NCBI RefSeq assembly: GCF_009660225.1
Contig: NZ_CP045920.1
Coordinates: forward strand, 496,001 to 560,000
Length of the DNA: 64,000 nucleotides
Direction: 5' to 3'
From: Pseudactinotalea sp. HY158
Lineage (GTDB): Bacteria > Actinomycetota > Actinomycetes > Actinomycetales > Beutenbergiaceae
Of the stretch, positions 9,181 through 18,232 are shown piece after piece. The notes beneath the pieces were generated by a model. The model saw nothing but the letters and a program-made list of their open reading frames with translations, had not been told where the DNA came from and did no database searches. The translations under genes were made by a program, and so were the position numbers. Each line of letters begins with the position of its first letter. Within the stretch, counting starts at the first letter, position 1.

Positions 9181-9603
9181 TCACGCTCGCGGCAGGCGCC
9201 CGATCTCCTCTCCCGCGGCGTCGAACACGGCGAGTTCGTCGCCGTCGACCACGGCCGAGGCGAGTCGGTGCAACCAGGTGTCGACCCCGGGGCAGGCCTT
9301 GAGCGTGCCGAGGACGTCGTGGAAGTCGACCTCGCCGTCGCCGGTCGCCGTGTAGCTCCCCGACAGTCCGTTGCACCCGTCGTTGCCGGACACCTCCCCG
9401 TGCGCGCCGAAGATCAGGTGCGGCGCCCGATCGCCGTCGCCACCCCAGCGGCCGGCCACGTGGACCCCCGGAGCCGGGGTGGCGCCGTCGCCCTCGGCGC
9501 CGGAGCCGCCGCCGGAGAGGGGCCCGAGCCAGAGGGCGAACACGACGCCCCCGAGGGTGAGCGCGGCGGTGGTCACGATGGCGGCGCGTCGCAGGAACAG
9601 CAT
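9181..9603 (-). CDS. Membrane-anchored META/HslJ-like domain protein
   Basis: A 140-residue protein. The chosen start MLFLRRAAIV puts two Arg before a hydrophobic segment (TTAALTLGGVVFALWLGPL) acting as signal anchor or signal peptide. The exported part has the META-domain signature GNDGCNGLSGSY and a second Cys in TLKACPGVD, as in HslJ-type proteins of unknown biochemical function. A longer frame upstream adds 31 low-complexity Arg/Gly residues and is rejected as a start. It lies next to the acyl-CoA dehydrogenase gene on the same strand without an obvious functional link. Confidence 0.75.
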   Translation of the reverse strand: MLFLRRAAIVTTAALTLGGVVFALWLGPLSGGGSGAEGDGATPAPGVHVAGRWGGDGDRAPHLIFGAHGEVSGNDGCNGLSGSYTATGDGEVDFHDVLGTLKACPGVDTWLHRLASAVVDGDELAVFDAAGEEIGRLPRA

Positions 9604-9875
9604 GCGTCGGAGGCTAACATCCGGCCGCTCGCGCGGTCCCACCCGAGCGACCCCGCCCGCCCGATCCCACCCACCCGATCGTGCACGGCCGGACACCGCG
9701 CGCGGCGGCCGGAGCGGCCATGGGGCGAACTACCCATGGGGTGTGACCCGTTCGTCGGCCTCCCGACGATCCCCCGCGGGCCATCGCTGGTAGCTTTCTA
9801 GACGTTTGCCGAGGTCTGGCACGCACACGCAAGAAGAGTCATGCACATGCAAGAACATCAAGGGGAAAGAACTAC

Positions 9876-11897
9876 ATGAGACGAACCCGACCGACCCTCA
9901 CGGGCGCCGCGATCGGCGGCAGCCTGGCCCTGGCGTTCGGCGCCGGCATGGTCGCCCTGCCCGCCGCCGCCGACAGCGACGTGCAGCTGCCGAGCGATTG
10001 GCAGGCCGTCGCGGCCGAGTTGCTCGACACGGGCGTCGACCCGCGACCCTCCGCCCAGTCCGCTGACTCGAGCAACGTCGCAGCGGTCGGCGTCGACGCC
10101 GACGGCGGCCTCGTCATCGCCGTCGACGGCGAGGGAATCGACGCCGGCATCGACGAGGCGCGTATCGCCGCATACGAGGACCGGGCGACCATCGTCCAGG
10201 TCGAGGGCGGCTTCTCCGCCCTCGCGGCCCCCGGCAGCGTCGTCGGCGGCGCCGGGATCTACACGGATACGGCTGATAATCAGGCGTCGGTCTGCTCCGT
10301 CGGCTTCTCGAGCTGGAACTCCACGGGCGAGCCCGCCGTGGTCACCGCCGGGCACTGCACCGATGACGGCGCGCTCGTCGACGTCGGACTGTCCGTGCCT
10401 GAGAATGACGCGGCCGGCGGCGGGATCCTTCCCGGCCCGGACCTCGGCGTCTACGGCTTCTCGCAGTTCGGCGGCCCCGGCAACACTGCCGGCTCGGAGA
10501 TCGACCCGGGCACGGACATCGCGGTGATCGACGAGATCAACACCGACCTGACTCTCTCCCCCGAGATCACCGATTGGACCGACACGGATGACCTCGCGGC
10601 CTCGACCACGGTGATCACCGGCGTCGGTGCGGTTGACCCGAACGGCGCCGCCATCGAGCGCAGCGGCCGCACGACCGGCCACTCGAGCACCTCCGCCGCC
10701 AACGTCAGCATGATCGCCGGTGTCGCCGAAGTCGACGGGCGATACGTCCTCGGCTTCTTGGTCGACGACATCGCCGTCGACCAAGGCGACTCGGGCGGCC
10801 CGGTCTACCAGGGCGAGACCGCCATCGGCATCGTCTCCGGCGGCAACCCGACGGGCAATCAGCTCTGGGCGGCCGACCTGCAGGACGCCCTCGCCCACAC
10901 GGACGGCTACACGATCCAGCTCCACATCGACGCGCCCGCGGTCACCGCCCCCGATGCGGGCGGCGACATCGACGCCGGTGACGCGATCACCGGCACCGCG
11001 CCCGCTGGCACGACCCTCGTGGTCCAGCCCGTCGGCGGCGACGAGTTCACGGTCGACGTCGACAGCGACGGCACCTGGTCGTTCGACGCCCCGCAGGAGC
11101 TCGGCGACTACGCCTTCACCCTCCAGGCCGAGAACGGCTACAACGCCTCCGAGACCGTGGAGCACGACGTCAACGTCACCCTCCCGGCACCGGCGATCAC
11201 CGCGCCCGCCGACGGCGACCGCGTGACCGAGGCGATCTCCTCCGTGAGCGGCACCGGCTACGACGGCGCGACCGTGCACGTGACCATCGACGGTGAGGAG
11301 CTCACGGCCGAGGTCGCGGGCGGAGCCTGGAGCGTCGAGACCGACCTCGGCTACGGCCCCCACGAGGTGGGCGCCTACCAGGTGTTCGAGGAGCAGCAGT
11401 CCGCCACGGTGACCGCCGCGGTCACGGTCGCGCCCGCGGCTCCGGAGATCACGGTTCCGGCCGACGGCGGCTTCTTCGCCGAGACCGAGCTGACCGACGT
11501 GCTCGACGTCGAGGGCACGGGCATCGACGGCGCCACGGTCACCCTCCTCGTCGACGGCGAGCAGGCCGGGACGGCCGTGGTCACCGGCGGCGCATGGAGC
11601 ATCGCGGTGGACCGTGACTTCGCCCCCGGCGACTACACGCTCGCCGCGGCGCAGACGATCGACGGCACGGACTCCGACGAGACGTCGATCATGTTCTCCG
11701 TGATGTCCGTCATCGACGAGGACCCGACGGTCGACCCGACGGACGACCCGACCGCAGGCCCGACGGACGGCCCGACGGACGGCCCGGACCGCCTCCCCGA
11801 CACGGGCGCCTCGGCGGCGACCCTGCCGTTCCTGGGCGCGGCGGCGGCCCTGGTCATGCTCGGCGTCGCCGGCGTGATCCGCAGGCAGCGCGCCTGA
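9876..11897 (+). CDS. Cell-wall-anchored S1 family (trypsin/streptogrisin-like) serine protease
   Basis: A 673-residue exported protease. Signal peptide residues 1-33 ending PAAAD; a pro-region follows to about 125; then the chymotrypsin-fold domain with His160 (VVTAGHC), Asp214 (GTDIAVID) and Ser306 (QGDSGGPV). After the protease come three Ig-like repeats of roughly 85 residues (about 353-620; shared elements VSGTGYDGATV and VEGTGIDGATV), a DPTDDPT/GPTDGPT stalk and the sorting signal LPDTG, a hydrophobic stretch and RRQRA. It should be displayed on the cell wall. GGGGAAAG lies 7 nt before the ATG. Substrate unknown; the Ig domains may bind wall or host polymers. Confidence 0.92.
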   Translation: MRRTRPTLTGAAIGGSLALAFGAGMVALPAAADSDVQLPSDWQAVAAELLDTGVDPRPSAQSADSSNVAAVGVDADGGLVIAVDGEGIDAGIDEARIAAYEDRATIVQVEGGFSALAAPGSVVGGAGIYTDTADNQASVCSVGFSSWNSTGEPAVVTAGHCTDDGALVDVGLSVPENDAAGGGILPGPDLGVYGFSQFGGPGNTAGSEIDPGTDIAVIDEINTDLTLSPEITDWTDTDDLAASTTVITGVGAVDPNGAAIERSGRTTGHSSTSAANVSMIAGVAEVDGRYVLGFLVDDIAVDQGDSGGPVYQGETAIGIVSGGNPTGNQLWAADLQDALAHTDGYTIQLHIDAPAVTAPDAGGDIDAGDAITGTAPAGTTLVVQPVGGDEFTVDVDSDGTWSFDAPQELGDYAFTLQAENGYNASETVEHDVNVTLPAPAITAPADGDRVTEAISSVSGTGYDGATVHVTIDGEELTAEVAGGAWSVETDLGYGPHEVGAYQVFEEQQSATVTAAVTVAPAAPEITVPADGGFFAETELTDVLDVEGTGIDGATVTLLVDGEQAGTAVVTGGAWSIAVDRDFAPGDYTLAAAQTIDGTDSDETSIMFSVMSVIDEDPTVDPTDDPTAGPTDGPTDGPDRLPDTGASAATLPFLGAAAALVMLGVAGVIRRQRA

Positions 11898-11910
11898 TCC
11901 GATCAGCAGT

Positions 11911-11946
11911 GAGGGGCGGGCTCCGGGCGACCGGGGCCCGCCCCTC
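11911..11946. terminator. Bidirectional hairpin between protease gene and ung
   Basis: A perfect 11-bp stem (GAGGGGCGGGC with GCCCGCCCCTC) lies between two convergent genes, 14 nt after one stop and 11 nt after the other, so it can terminate both transcripts. Confidence 0.7.
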
Positions 11947-11957
11947 GCCCGTCCGCC

Positions 11958-12632
11958 CTACGGCAGGCGCCAGTCGATCGGATCGGCACCGAGCGTCGTC
12001 AATAGGCTGTTGACCCGCGAGAACGGGCGCGAGCCGAAGAACCCGCGCGTGGCCGACAGCGGGGAGGGGTGGGCCGACTCGACCACCGGCACCGATCCGA
12101 GCCGTGGGCGCAGGGCACGGGCGTCCCGGCCCCAGAGCACGGCCACGAGCGGGCCGCCGCGGGCCACGAGCGCGTCGATCGCGGCGCCGGTGACCTGTTC
12201 CCAGCCCCGGCCCCGGTGCGAGGCGGGCCGGCCGGGGGAGACCGTGAGCGAGCGGTTGAGCAGCAGCACCCCGCGATCGGCCCACGGCCGCAGGTCGCCC
12301 GTGGTCGGCCGCGGCACCCCGAGATCGTCGACCAGCTCGGTGAAGACGTTCGCCAGCGAGCGCGGGAGCGGGCGCACGTGCGGCTGGACCGAGAAGCTCA
12401 GCCCCATCGCGTGCCCCGGCGTGGGGTAGGGGTCCTGCCCCACGAGCAGCACCCGCACCTGCGCGGGCGGGCGGGTGAACGCGGCCAGCACGTGCTCCGC
12501 GGCCGGCAGGAAGCCCGGGCCGGCGGCGTCCTCGGCCCGCAGGAAGTCGCCGAGCTCGCGGAGAACGGGCTCCACCGGCGCGAGCGCGCGGGCCCACCCG
12601 GGATCGATCGCCTGCTCCAGAGGTGTGCGCAT
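11958..12632 (-). CDS. ung: Uracil-DNA glycosylase (family 1)
   Basis: Removes uracil from DNA in base-excision repair. A 224-residue protein, the normal size. Family-1 motifs seen: [13 protein letters not shown] with the catalytic Asp, [16 protein letters not shown] and HPSPLSA with the catalytic His. The start [10 protein letters not shown] is taken because the open frame upstream is low-complexity and lacks homology-like sequence; in-frame sequence before it reads through an untranslated-looking stretch. Convergent with the protease gene. Confidence 0.95.
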   Translation of the reverse strand: MRTPLEQAIDPGWARALAPVEPVLRELGDFLRAEDAAGPGFLPAAEHVLAAFTRPPAQVRVLLVGQDPYPTPGHAMGLSFSVQPHVRPLPRSLANVFTELVDDLGVPRPTTGDLRPWADRGVLLLNRSLTVSPGRPASHRGRGWEQVTGAAIDALVARGGPLVAVLWGRDARALRPRLGSVPVVESAHPSPLSATRGFFGSRPFSRVNSLLTTLGADPIDWRLP

Positions 12633-12765
12633 CCCCTCATTCTCACCGATTCCCGCCCGGCCCCGAACTCTCGAGGACCTGCGGACCGGGGCGGCCCGGC
12701 GCCCGAATGACACGCGTGTGGTTCGCCCGTAGGATGGGCGCGACCGGACCACAGGGAGGAAACGG

Positions 12766-13041
12766 ATGAGCGAGCAGGCGGATGCCGCCGCGGGGCTCTC
12801 GGAGCGCGACGCGCAGATCCTCGACTTCGAGCGGCAGTGGTGGAAATACGCCGGTGCCAAGGAGACCGCCATCCGCGAGCGCTTCGACATGTCGGCCACG
12901 CGCTACTACCAGGTGCTCAACGCCCTGATCGACTCACCCGACGCCCTCGCGGCCGAGCCCATGCTCGTCAAGCGCCTGCGCCGCATGCGCGCCGGCCGCC
13001 GGGAGGAACGCTCGGCGCGGCGTCTCGCTTCCACCCGGTAA
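12766..13041 (+). CDS. DUF3263 family protein (small helix-turn-helix-like)
   Basis: A 91-residue protein with the DUF3263 core [16 protein letters not shown] followed by [15 protein letters not shown], the pattern of a small winged or simple HTH. Typical of actinobacteria, where it commonly sits just upstream of a LytR-C-terminal-domain gene, as here (gap 16 bp). GGGAGGAAAC precedes the ATG. Role unknown; the basic C-terminus ([14 protein letters not shown]) would suit nucleic-acid binding. Confidence 0.85.
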   Translation: MSEQADAAAGLSERDAQILDFERQWWKYAGAKETAIRERFDMSATRYYQVLNALIDSPDALAAEPMLVKRLRRMRAGRREERSARRLASTR

Positions 13042-13057
13042 CCGGTACCCTGCACAG

Positions 13058-13678
13058 GTGAGCAAGCAGGATTACCCGTATCCGAAGGACGAATTCGACG
13101 TCCTCGGGCAGGAGCGCGTGCCCCACGGCGTGCACCGTGAGCCCACCCCCCGCTGGCGGGTCTGGCTGCCCTATCTCCTCGTGATCGTGCTCGTGCCGCT
13201 GCTCACCTTCGGCGCCGTCAAGTACTTCATGAGTGCGGACGACGCCCCCTCGGCCTCGCCCACGACGACCGCCGCGCCGTCCGCCGACCCGAGCGGCGAG
13301 AGCCCCGCGCCGAGCGAGCAGCCCACCGCGACCGAGGGCGGCGAGGAGCCGTCCGAGGAGCCGACCGAGGAGCCGACGACCCCGGAGCTCGACCACGGCG
13401 TGGCCGTGCTCGTGCTCAACGGGGCGGGGGTGCAGGGACTGGCCGGGCGCACGACCGACGCCCTGACCGGCCTCGGCTGGACCGCCGCGACCGCCGGCAA
13501 CTACACGAACTCCGCCCCGGCCGAGACGACGCTGTATTACCACTCGGCCGAACTCGAGCCCGAGGCGCGCGCGATCGGCGAGCAGCTCGGCATCGACAAC
13601 CTCTCCGAGAGCGCCACGGCGGCCTCCGAGGGCATCGTCATCGTGCTCCGCGCCGGCTTCTCCGCGCCGGCGGCCTGA
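13058..13678 (+). CDS. Membrane protein with LytR C-terminal domain
   Basis: A 206-residue protein starting with GTG. Cytoplasmic N-terminus of about 35 residues, one transmembrane helix (LPYLLVIVLVPLLTFGAVKYF), a Ser/Pro/Glu-rich spacer, then a LytR_C domain from about residue 120 (HGVAVLVLNGAGVQGLAGR). LytR_C is found alone or on LytR-CpsA-Psr ligases that attach polymers to peptidoglycan; here the ligase domain is absent. It probably acts outside the membrane in envelope maintenance. Likely co-transcribed with the DUF3263 gene. Confidence 0.85.
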   Translation: MSKQDYPYPKDEFDVLGQERVPHGVHREPTPRWRVWLPYLLVIVLVPLLTFGAVKYFMSADDAPSASPTTTAAPSADPSGESPAPSEQPTATEGGEEPSEEPTEEPTTPELDHGVAVLVLNGAGVQGLAGRTTDALTGLGWTAATAGNYTNSAPAETTLYYHSAELEPEARAIGEQLGIDNLSESATAASEGIVIVLRAGFSAPAA

Positions 13679-13695
13679 GCGCGTCGCCGCCCCCT

Positions 13696-15198
13696 ATGGT
13701 TGATGCCATGGCGAGGGCGAGCGTGGACGTGGTCGTGGTCGGCTCCGGACCGAACGGGCTGGCGGCGGCCGTGACGATGGCGCGCGCCGGCCTGGGCGTG
13801 CAGGTGGTCGAGGCGCAGCCGAGCATCGGCGGCGGCGCGCGCACCCTCGACCTCGGCCTGACCGACGTCGGCCTCGAGCACGACGTCTGCTCGGCCGTGC
13901 ACCCGCTCGCCCTCGCGAGCCCGTTCCTCGCCGAGTTCGACGTGCCCGCCCGCGGCGTCGAGATCGTCGTGCCCGAGCTCTCCTACGCCCAGCCTCTGGA
14001 CGGCGCCCGGGCGGGTCTGGCGTGGCACGACCTCGAGCGCACGGTCGCCGAGCTGCCCCGGGGCGAGGGGGCCGACTGGCGCCGCCTGCTCGAACCACTC
14101 GTGCGGCACGCGGAGGCGGTGATCGAGCTGTCCCTCTCCGACAAGCGCTCGGTGCCCGCCTCGCTGCTCACCCCGCGCGGGATCGCCGGATCGGTCGCCT
14201 TCGGCCGCGCCGTGCTCGGCCAGGGGACCCGCGCCTGGGACCGGGCGCTCCCGGGCGAGACGAGCGCGGCGCTCCTGACCGGGGTCGGGGCGCACGCCAT
14301 CGCCCGGATGCCCTCGCTCGCCTCCGCCGGCACGGCCATCATGCTCGCCACCCTCGCCCACACCGTCGGCTGGGGACTGCCCGTGGGCGGGTCGCAGGCG
14401 ATCATCGACGCGCTCGTGCGCGATCTGCGCGCCCACGGCGGAACCGTGCAGGCCGACACGCCGATCACGCACTGGTCGCAGCTGCCGCGCGCACGGGCCT
14501 ACCTGTTCGACACGACCCCGCGGGCCCTCGTGGACATCTGGGGCGATCGGATGCCGGCCCGCGCGGCCCGGGCGCTGGGCCGGTTCAAGTACGGAGCGGC
14601 GGCCGCGAAGGTCGACTTCGTGCTCTCGGAGCCGGTGCCGTGGGCGGTGGCGGAGATCGGCCGGACCGGCACGGTGCACGTCGGGGGCACGCGCGCGCAG
14701 ATGGCCCTGGCCGAGGCCGAGATCAACGCCGGCCGGCACGCCTCCGCGCCGATGGTGCTCGCCTCCGAGCCCGCCCAGGTGGTCGCCTCCCGGCGGGTCG
14801 GCGGCCTCGCGCCGCTGTGGACCTACGCCCACGTGCCCGCGGGATCGACCCGCGACATGACCGAGGACATCACCCGCCGACTCGAGCAGTTCGCGCCGGG
14901 GTTCCGCGACGTCGTGGTGGCCTCCCGGTGCATCCCCGCCGCCCGGATGCACGAGCACAACGCGAACTACATCGGCGGGGACATCGCCGCCGGGGCGATC
15001 GACATCGCCGCGATGGTCGCCCGGCCCACACCGTGGCTCAACCCCTATTCCGGGGCGATCCCCGGTGTCTACCTGTGCTCCTCCTCGACCCCGCCGGCGC
15101 CGGGCGTGCACGGCATGAACGGCTGGCACGCGGCCCGACGGGCGCTGTCGCAGCGGTTCGGGATCCGGCGGATGCCGAGCCTGGCGCCGGGCAGCTGA
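13696..15198 (+). CDS. NAD(P)/FAD-dependent oxidoreductase (phytoene desaturase-like, COG1233)
   Basis: A roughly 500-residue flavoprotein. The dinucleotide-binding motif VVVVGSGPNGLAAA is at the extreme N-terminus (about residues 10-24), and the C-terminal FAD-contacting segment is SSTPPAPGVHGMNGWHAA, typical of the COG1233 phytoene-dehydrogenase-like group. GWGLPVGGSQAI is also characteristic. These enzymes desaturate or isomerise hydrophobic substrates; no carotenoid genes are nearby, so the substrate is unknown. Two ATGs are possible (13696, and 13708 beginning MARASVDVVVV); neither has a clear ribosome site. Confidence 0.85.
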   Translation: MVDAMARASVDVVVVGSGPNGLAAAVTMARAGLGVQVVEAQPSIGGGARTLDLGLTDVGLEHDVCSAVHPLALASPFLAEFDVPARGVEIVVPELSYAQPLDGARAGLAWHDLERTVAELPRGEGADWRRLLEPLVRHAEAVIELSLSDKRSVPASLLTPRGIAGSVAFGRAVLGQGTRAWDRALPGETSAALLTGVGAHAIARMPSLASAGTAIMLATLAHTVGWGLPVGGSQAIIDALVRDLRAHGGTVQADTPITHWSQLPRARAYLFDTTPRALVDIWGDRMPARAARALGRFKYGAAAAKVDFVLSEPVPWAVAEIGRTGTVHVGGTRAQMALAEAEINAGRHASAPMVLASEPAQVVASRRVGGLAPLWTYAHVPAGSTRDMTEDITRRLEQFAPGFRDVVVASRCIPAARMHEHNANYIGGDIAAGAIDIAAMVARPTPWLNPYSGAIPGVYLCSSSTPPAPGVHGMNGWHAARRALSQRFGIRRMPSLAPGS

Positions 15199-15390
15199 GC
15201 GGCCTCAGGCGGGGACGACCTCGCTGTTCCGTCAGGGGACTTTCGCACTGTAGCCTCGGTGCCCACGCCTGCCGCCGAGCCGTGGTCACCGACCGTGGCG
15301 TCATGGCTCGACCAATACCCCCACGAGTCGGCGACATCGAGGCTAGCCTGAAGCGGCATGGGCAGTAGATCTGCTACCTATCAACGATGA

Positions 15391-15397
15391 GAGGAAG
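15391..15397 (+). promoter_or_regulatory. Ribosome binding site upstream of the small secreted peptide gene
   Basis: GAGGAAG lies 7 nt before an ATG at 15405. That ATG starts a frame that stops at 15482 but sits one base out of phase with the signal-peptide-encoding frame that follows, which points to a frameshift inside the first 20 codons. Confidence 0.5.
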
Positions 15398-15481
15398 TAT
15401 CGCCATGTACGACACCCTCGGTGACAGGGCCGGAGCCACCCTCCTCAGCGGCTGCGTGCGGTCCTGGCAGCCGTCGTCCTG

Positions 15482-15796
15482 ATGCTGACGCTGGGCGTTA
15501 CTCTGAATGCTCCGAGCGCAGCGGCCTTCGGTACCTGGAATGCTACGCGAAGTTGTGGCGTCAACGAGGTCCACAGTGGACGGGTCGGCGGAGTGTCTCA
15601 GGCGACGACGCGCCGCGTGAGTGGATCGTGTGCGGGGCCACTCATGGCCGGTCTGCGTCACCGCTCTGGTCTTGGGTTGCCGACAAGTATCCAGTGGAGC
15701 ACGGGCGACTCGAGCTACGTCTCTCGTATCATGACCGACACAACGACGTCCGGGTACCACAAGGGCTGCCCCACGTGCAATACCACGACGACGTGA
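15482..15796 (+). CDS. Small secreted Cys-containing peptide, 5' end apparently frameshifted
   Basis: Not recognised with confidence. From the first in-frame ATG it is 104 residues, but the same frame is open upstream to 15425 and reads QRLRAVLAAVVLMLTLGV, a good signal-peptide start with no ATG, GTG or TTG before it. A start with a good ribosome site at 15405 is in the neighbouring frame; loss of one base near the C-rich run at 15434-15446 would explain this. Predicted cleavage follows APSAAA, giving a mature peptide of about 89 residues beginning FGTWN with four Cys. The stop overlaps the next gene by 4 bp (GTGA), strong support that the frame is real. FGTWN loosely recalls lactococcin-972-type bacteriocins, but their SNY/H core is missing. 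Confidence 0.5.
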   Translation: MLTLGVTLNAPSAAAFGTWNATRSCGVNEVHSGRVGGVSQATTRRVSGSCAGPLMAGLRHRSGLGLPTSIQWSTGDSSYVSRIMTDTTTSGYHKGCPTCNTTTT

Positions 15797-16383
15797 AGCG
15801 ATGCGCGTGTGTCGGCCTGGCCATTGCCGCGATCGGGCTGCTCCTCGGCTGCTCCTCCGTTCAAGGGGGACAAGTGGCCGAGGAGCGCTTCGACGCGCTC
15901 CTCGCTGAGGCCGAAGCGAGCGGTGCGGGTGAGGCGCAGTTGGCGGCGATGAGCGATGGTGCCGTCACGACAGCCGAGTACGAGGATGCTCTCGACCGCT
16001 ACTTTCAGTGCACGGCTCTTCATGGAATTGAGCACAGCGATCCTGTTCTCAATCCGGTCAATAATCTCATTTACACGTTCACTGAGACGTCATGGGTCTA
16101 CGGGGATGAAGAATTAGCTGAACTGACGTTGGATTGCAGAGTTCGGGAACTCGTGTACCTGGAGTTGGGGTATCGGTACAGCGAGCCGGCATCGATGGAT
16201 GAGGCGCTGCTCGATGGTGCGCGAGAGTGCCTGCAAAAGTCCGGGTGGGAGTTCACGGGCGATGAGCGGAATTTCGATGATCTGGTCGCAGTTGGAGGCG
16301 AAGGCTCCCAGGACGGGGTTACGGACTGCCTGGTTCCCGTCTGGCTCAAGTTCTATCCAGGGGAGTCGCTCTCCGTTCCGTGA
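15793..16383 (+). CDS. Lipoprotein linked to secreted peptide/ABC exporter island
   Basis: A 196-residue lipoprotein. GTG start inside a 4-bp overlap with the upstream peptide gene; signal sequence VKRCACVGLAIAAIGLLLGC with lipobox LLLGC. The mature part is acidic and helical at first (EERFDALLAEAEASGAGE) with Cys in FQCTALHG, LDCRVREL, ARECLQ and TDCLVP. No known domain is recognised. Base composition is clearly lower in GC than the flanking genes (some lines near 50%), a sign of transfer. Position between the secreted peptide and an export-type ABC system makes an immunity or export-accessory role conceivable; this is inference only. Confidence 0.7.
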   Translation: MKRCACVGLAIAAIGLLLGCSSVQGGQVAEERFDALLAEAEASGAGEAQLAAMSDGAVTTAEYEDALDRYFQCTALHGIEHSDPVLNPVNNLIYTFTETSWVYGDEELAELTLDCRVRELVYLELGYRYSEPASMDEALLDGARECLQKSGWEFTGDERNFDDLVAVGGEGSQDGVTDCLVPVWLKFYPGESLSVP

Positions 16384-16535
16384 GTCGGGGCAAGTCCGTG
16401 TGCGACAACAGTTCGAAGCTACCGGCACCCGGTCGCGCGGGCCCAGCCGGACAGTTGACGGCCCATCCATGTGGTGCCATCGGCCGGTATGGTCAGGGGA
16501 TATTGACGGCCTGACGGCGGGAGGTTGACCAGTCG

Positions 16536-17621
16536 ATGGAGAAGTCGGATTCTCGAGTCGGTCGGACCGTCTTTCTGGCTGCCTTGGTGGTGTGGCTGCT
16601 GGCCCCGGTCGTGTTGATCGCGGTGGTGCAGGCACATCAACAACGGGTGGTGCTTGTACAGACACCGGAGGTGTTGGCGCCGGTGACGGCGAGCGTTGAG
16701 TCCGCCGGCGCGGTCGAGATCGCGATCGACTGGGGCAGGCAGGTGCGCCTGATCGCTCCCGGCTGGTCCGGGACGGTGGAGCAGGTACACGTCGAGCCCG
16801 GCGACCGGATCGAGGATGGGTCGCCTGTGATCACGATCGATGGAATCGAGCGGCGGGCGGCATTGACTCCGCGTCCGTTCACCCGTCCGCTGTCGATCGG
16901 CGATCGTGGCGCGGATGTCCGGATGCTGCATGAATGGCTGGCCGAGTCCGGGTACCCGGGTGCTGAGGGAGAGGTGTTCACTGCCGGGACGATGGAGCGT
17001 GTCCGGGCGCTGGCCGCCGACATCGGTGCGAAGCGGCCGGCGGCCTTCGACTGGACGTGGTTGGTCTATCTGCCGGAGGAGTTCACTGTCGGGTCGGTGG
17101 AGGCGCTGGTCGCTGCGCCGGCGCCCGCTGCTGGTGAGGCGGTCGTGCTCGGTGCCGCTGCAATCAAGGACACCCTGATCGTGGAGCCGGGCAGCGTGCC
17201 TGAGCGTCAGGCGGGCGAGGAGAATGTGGCGCAGACCGCCTTTGAACAGATCCCGGCCGATGCGGTGGTCACGGTGCCTGTGGGGGCCGAACTGCGCGTG
17301 CGGGACGAGCCGGTCGTGGTCGGCGAGGACGGTCGGCGACTCGAGAATCCGGATGTGCTGGAGCGGGTCCCCTCGGGCGCGGCGTCGGTGCCCGCTGTTT
17401 TGGTATACAGAGATGACGAGGCACTCATGCTGCCCTCGGCGGCGGTCTGGGTCGGCGCAGGGGCCGACACATGCGTGTTGCGGGTCGAAGGTGACGAGCG
17501 GGTGACGGTCTCGGTTACTGTCGCTTCGGGAGCCAATGGGCAGGCACTGGTGACGGGAGATCTGAGCGTTGGAGATCGGGTGGTGCTGGCGCCGCCTGCC
17601 GCAGCGAGGGGGTCCTGTTGA
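16536..17621 (+). CDS. Membrane-anchored efflux adaptor with peptidoglycan-binding domain
   Basis: A 361-residue protein with one N-terminal membrane segment (VFLAALVVWLLAPVVLIAVV), then a biotinyl-lipoyl-like hairpin region (APGWSGTVEQVHVEPGDRIEDGSPV), a PG_binding_1-like segment at about 118-170 (LSIGDRGADVRMLHEWLAESGYPG), and a MacA/HlyD-like C-terminal beta region ending VTGDLSVGDRVVL. This is the domain order of periplasmic-adaptor-like proteins paired with MacB-type ABC transporters in Gram-positive bacteria. Its stop overlaps the TTG start of the ATPase gene, so the adaptor, ATPase and permease form one translational unit. Confidence 0.82.
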   Translation: MEKSDSRVGRTVFLAALVVWLLAPVVLIAVVQAHQQRVVLVQTPEVLAPVTASVESAGAVEIAIDWGRQVRLIAPGWSGTVEQVHVEPGDRIEDGSPVITIDGIERRAALTPRPFTRPLSIGDRGADVRMLHEWLAESGYPGAEGEVFTAGTMERVRALAADIGAKRPAAFDWTWLVYLPEEFTVGSVEALVAAPAPAAGEAVVLGAAAIKDTLIVEPGSVPERQAGEENVAQTAFEQIPADAVVTVPVGAELRVRDEPVVVGEDGRRLENPDVLERVPSGAASVPAVLVYRDDEALMLPSAAVWVGAGADTCVLRVEGDERVTVSVTVASGANGQALVTGDLSVGDRVVLAPPAAARGSC

Positions 17622-18232
17622 GCAGTGCGCTGGTGCGGCTGAGGCAGGTGACCAAGTCCTTCGGTAGCCGTCAGGTGCTGACCGGCCTCGATCTGGAGAT
17701 CCGGCCGGCCCACTCGGTCGCCTTGCTGGGGCCTTCCGGGGCAGGCAAGTCGACGCTGCTATCGATCATCGCCGGTCTCTTGGCTCCTGATGGTGGCTCG
17801 ATCGAGAGAGCGCCCGGGGTGGAGACGGTCTGGATCGTTCAGAATGCACCGATGTTGAACCGGCGCTCGGCGTTGGAGAACATCATGGTCGGCGCCTTGT
17901 CCTTGGGCGCGGCGGAGGGGGTGGCGCGGTCCAAGGCGAGGGAGGCAATGCAGCGGCTCGGCCTGTCCGACCTGGCTCGCACGCGTGGGCACCGACTCTC
18001 CGGCGGTGAACGGCAGCGGGTGGCGGTCGCGCGTGGCCTGCTCGCCGGGGCGAATCTCTTGCTGGTGGATGAACCGACGGCCTCGCTCGACGCCGACTCC
18101 AGAGAACTGGTGCTGCGGGCTATCCATGGGGCCGTGGCGGCCTCGTGTGCCGCTGTAGTGGCTACACACGATGACGAGGTGGCCCGCTCCTGCGATGAAC
18201 AGATCCGGCTCAGGGATGGACGAGTGACGTGA
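17618..18232 (+). CDS. ABC transporter ATP-binding protein (MacB/LolD type)
   Basis: A 204-residue ATPase with Walker A GPSGAGKSTLL (about residues 38-48), signature LSGGERQRVAVAR and Walker B LLLVDEPTASLD. The size and sequence fit the stand-alone ATPases of the LolD/MacB/FtsE group that power extrusion of peptides or lipoproteins rather than import. The start is an unusual TTG overlapping the previous stop (TTGA); a GTG at 17633 is an alternative. The stop overlaps the permease start (GTGA). Confidence 0.92.
   Translation: MSSALVRLRQVTKSFGSRQVLTGLDLEIRPAHSVALLGPSGAGKSTLLSIIAGLLAPDGGSIERAPGVETVWIVQNAPMLNRRSALENIMVGALSLGAAEGVARSKAREAMQRLGLSDLARTRGHRLSGGERQRVAVARGLLAGANLLLVDEPTASLDADSRELVLRAIHGAVAASCAAVVATHDDEVARSCDEQIRLRDGRVT

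Noticed and set aside
15421-15793. GTG start at 15421 extending the island lipoprotein by 124 residues
   Set aside because: The extension has no signal peptide or homology-like features, covers the peptide gene in another frame, and would bury the clear lipobox in the middle of the protein.
15482-15796. Call as lactococcin 972 family bacteriocin
   Set aside because: The mature start FGTWN and gene context are suggestive, but the SNY/H-type core and aromatic-rich pattern of that family are missing; left as an unknown secreted peptide.
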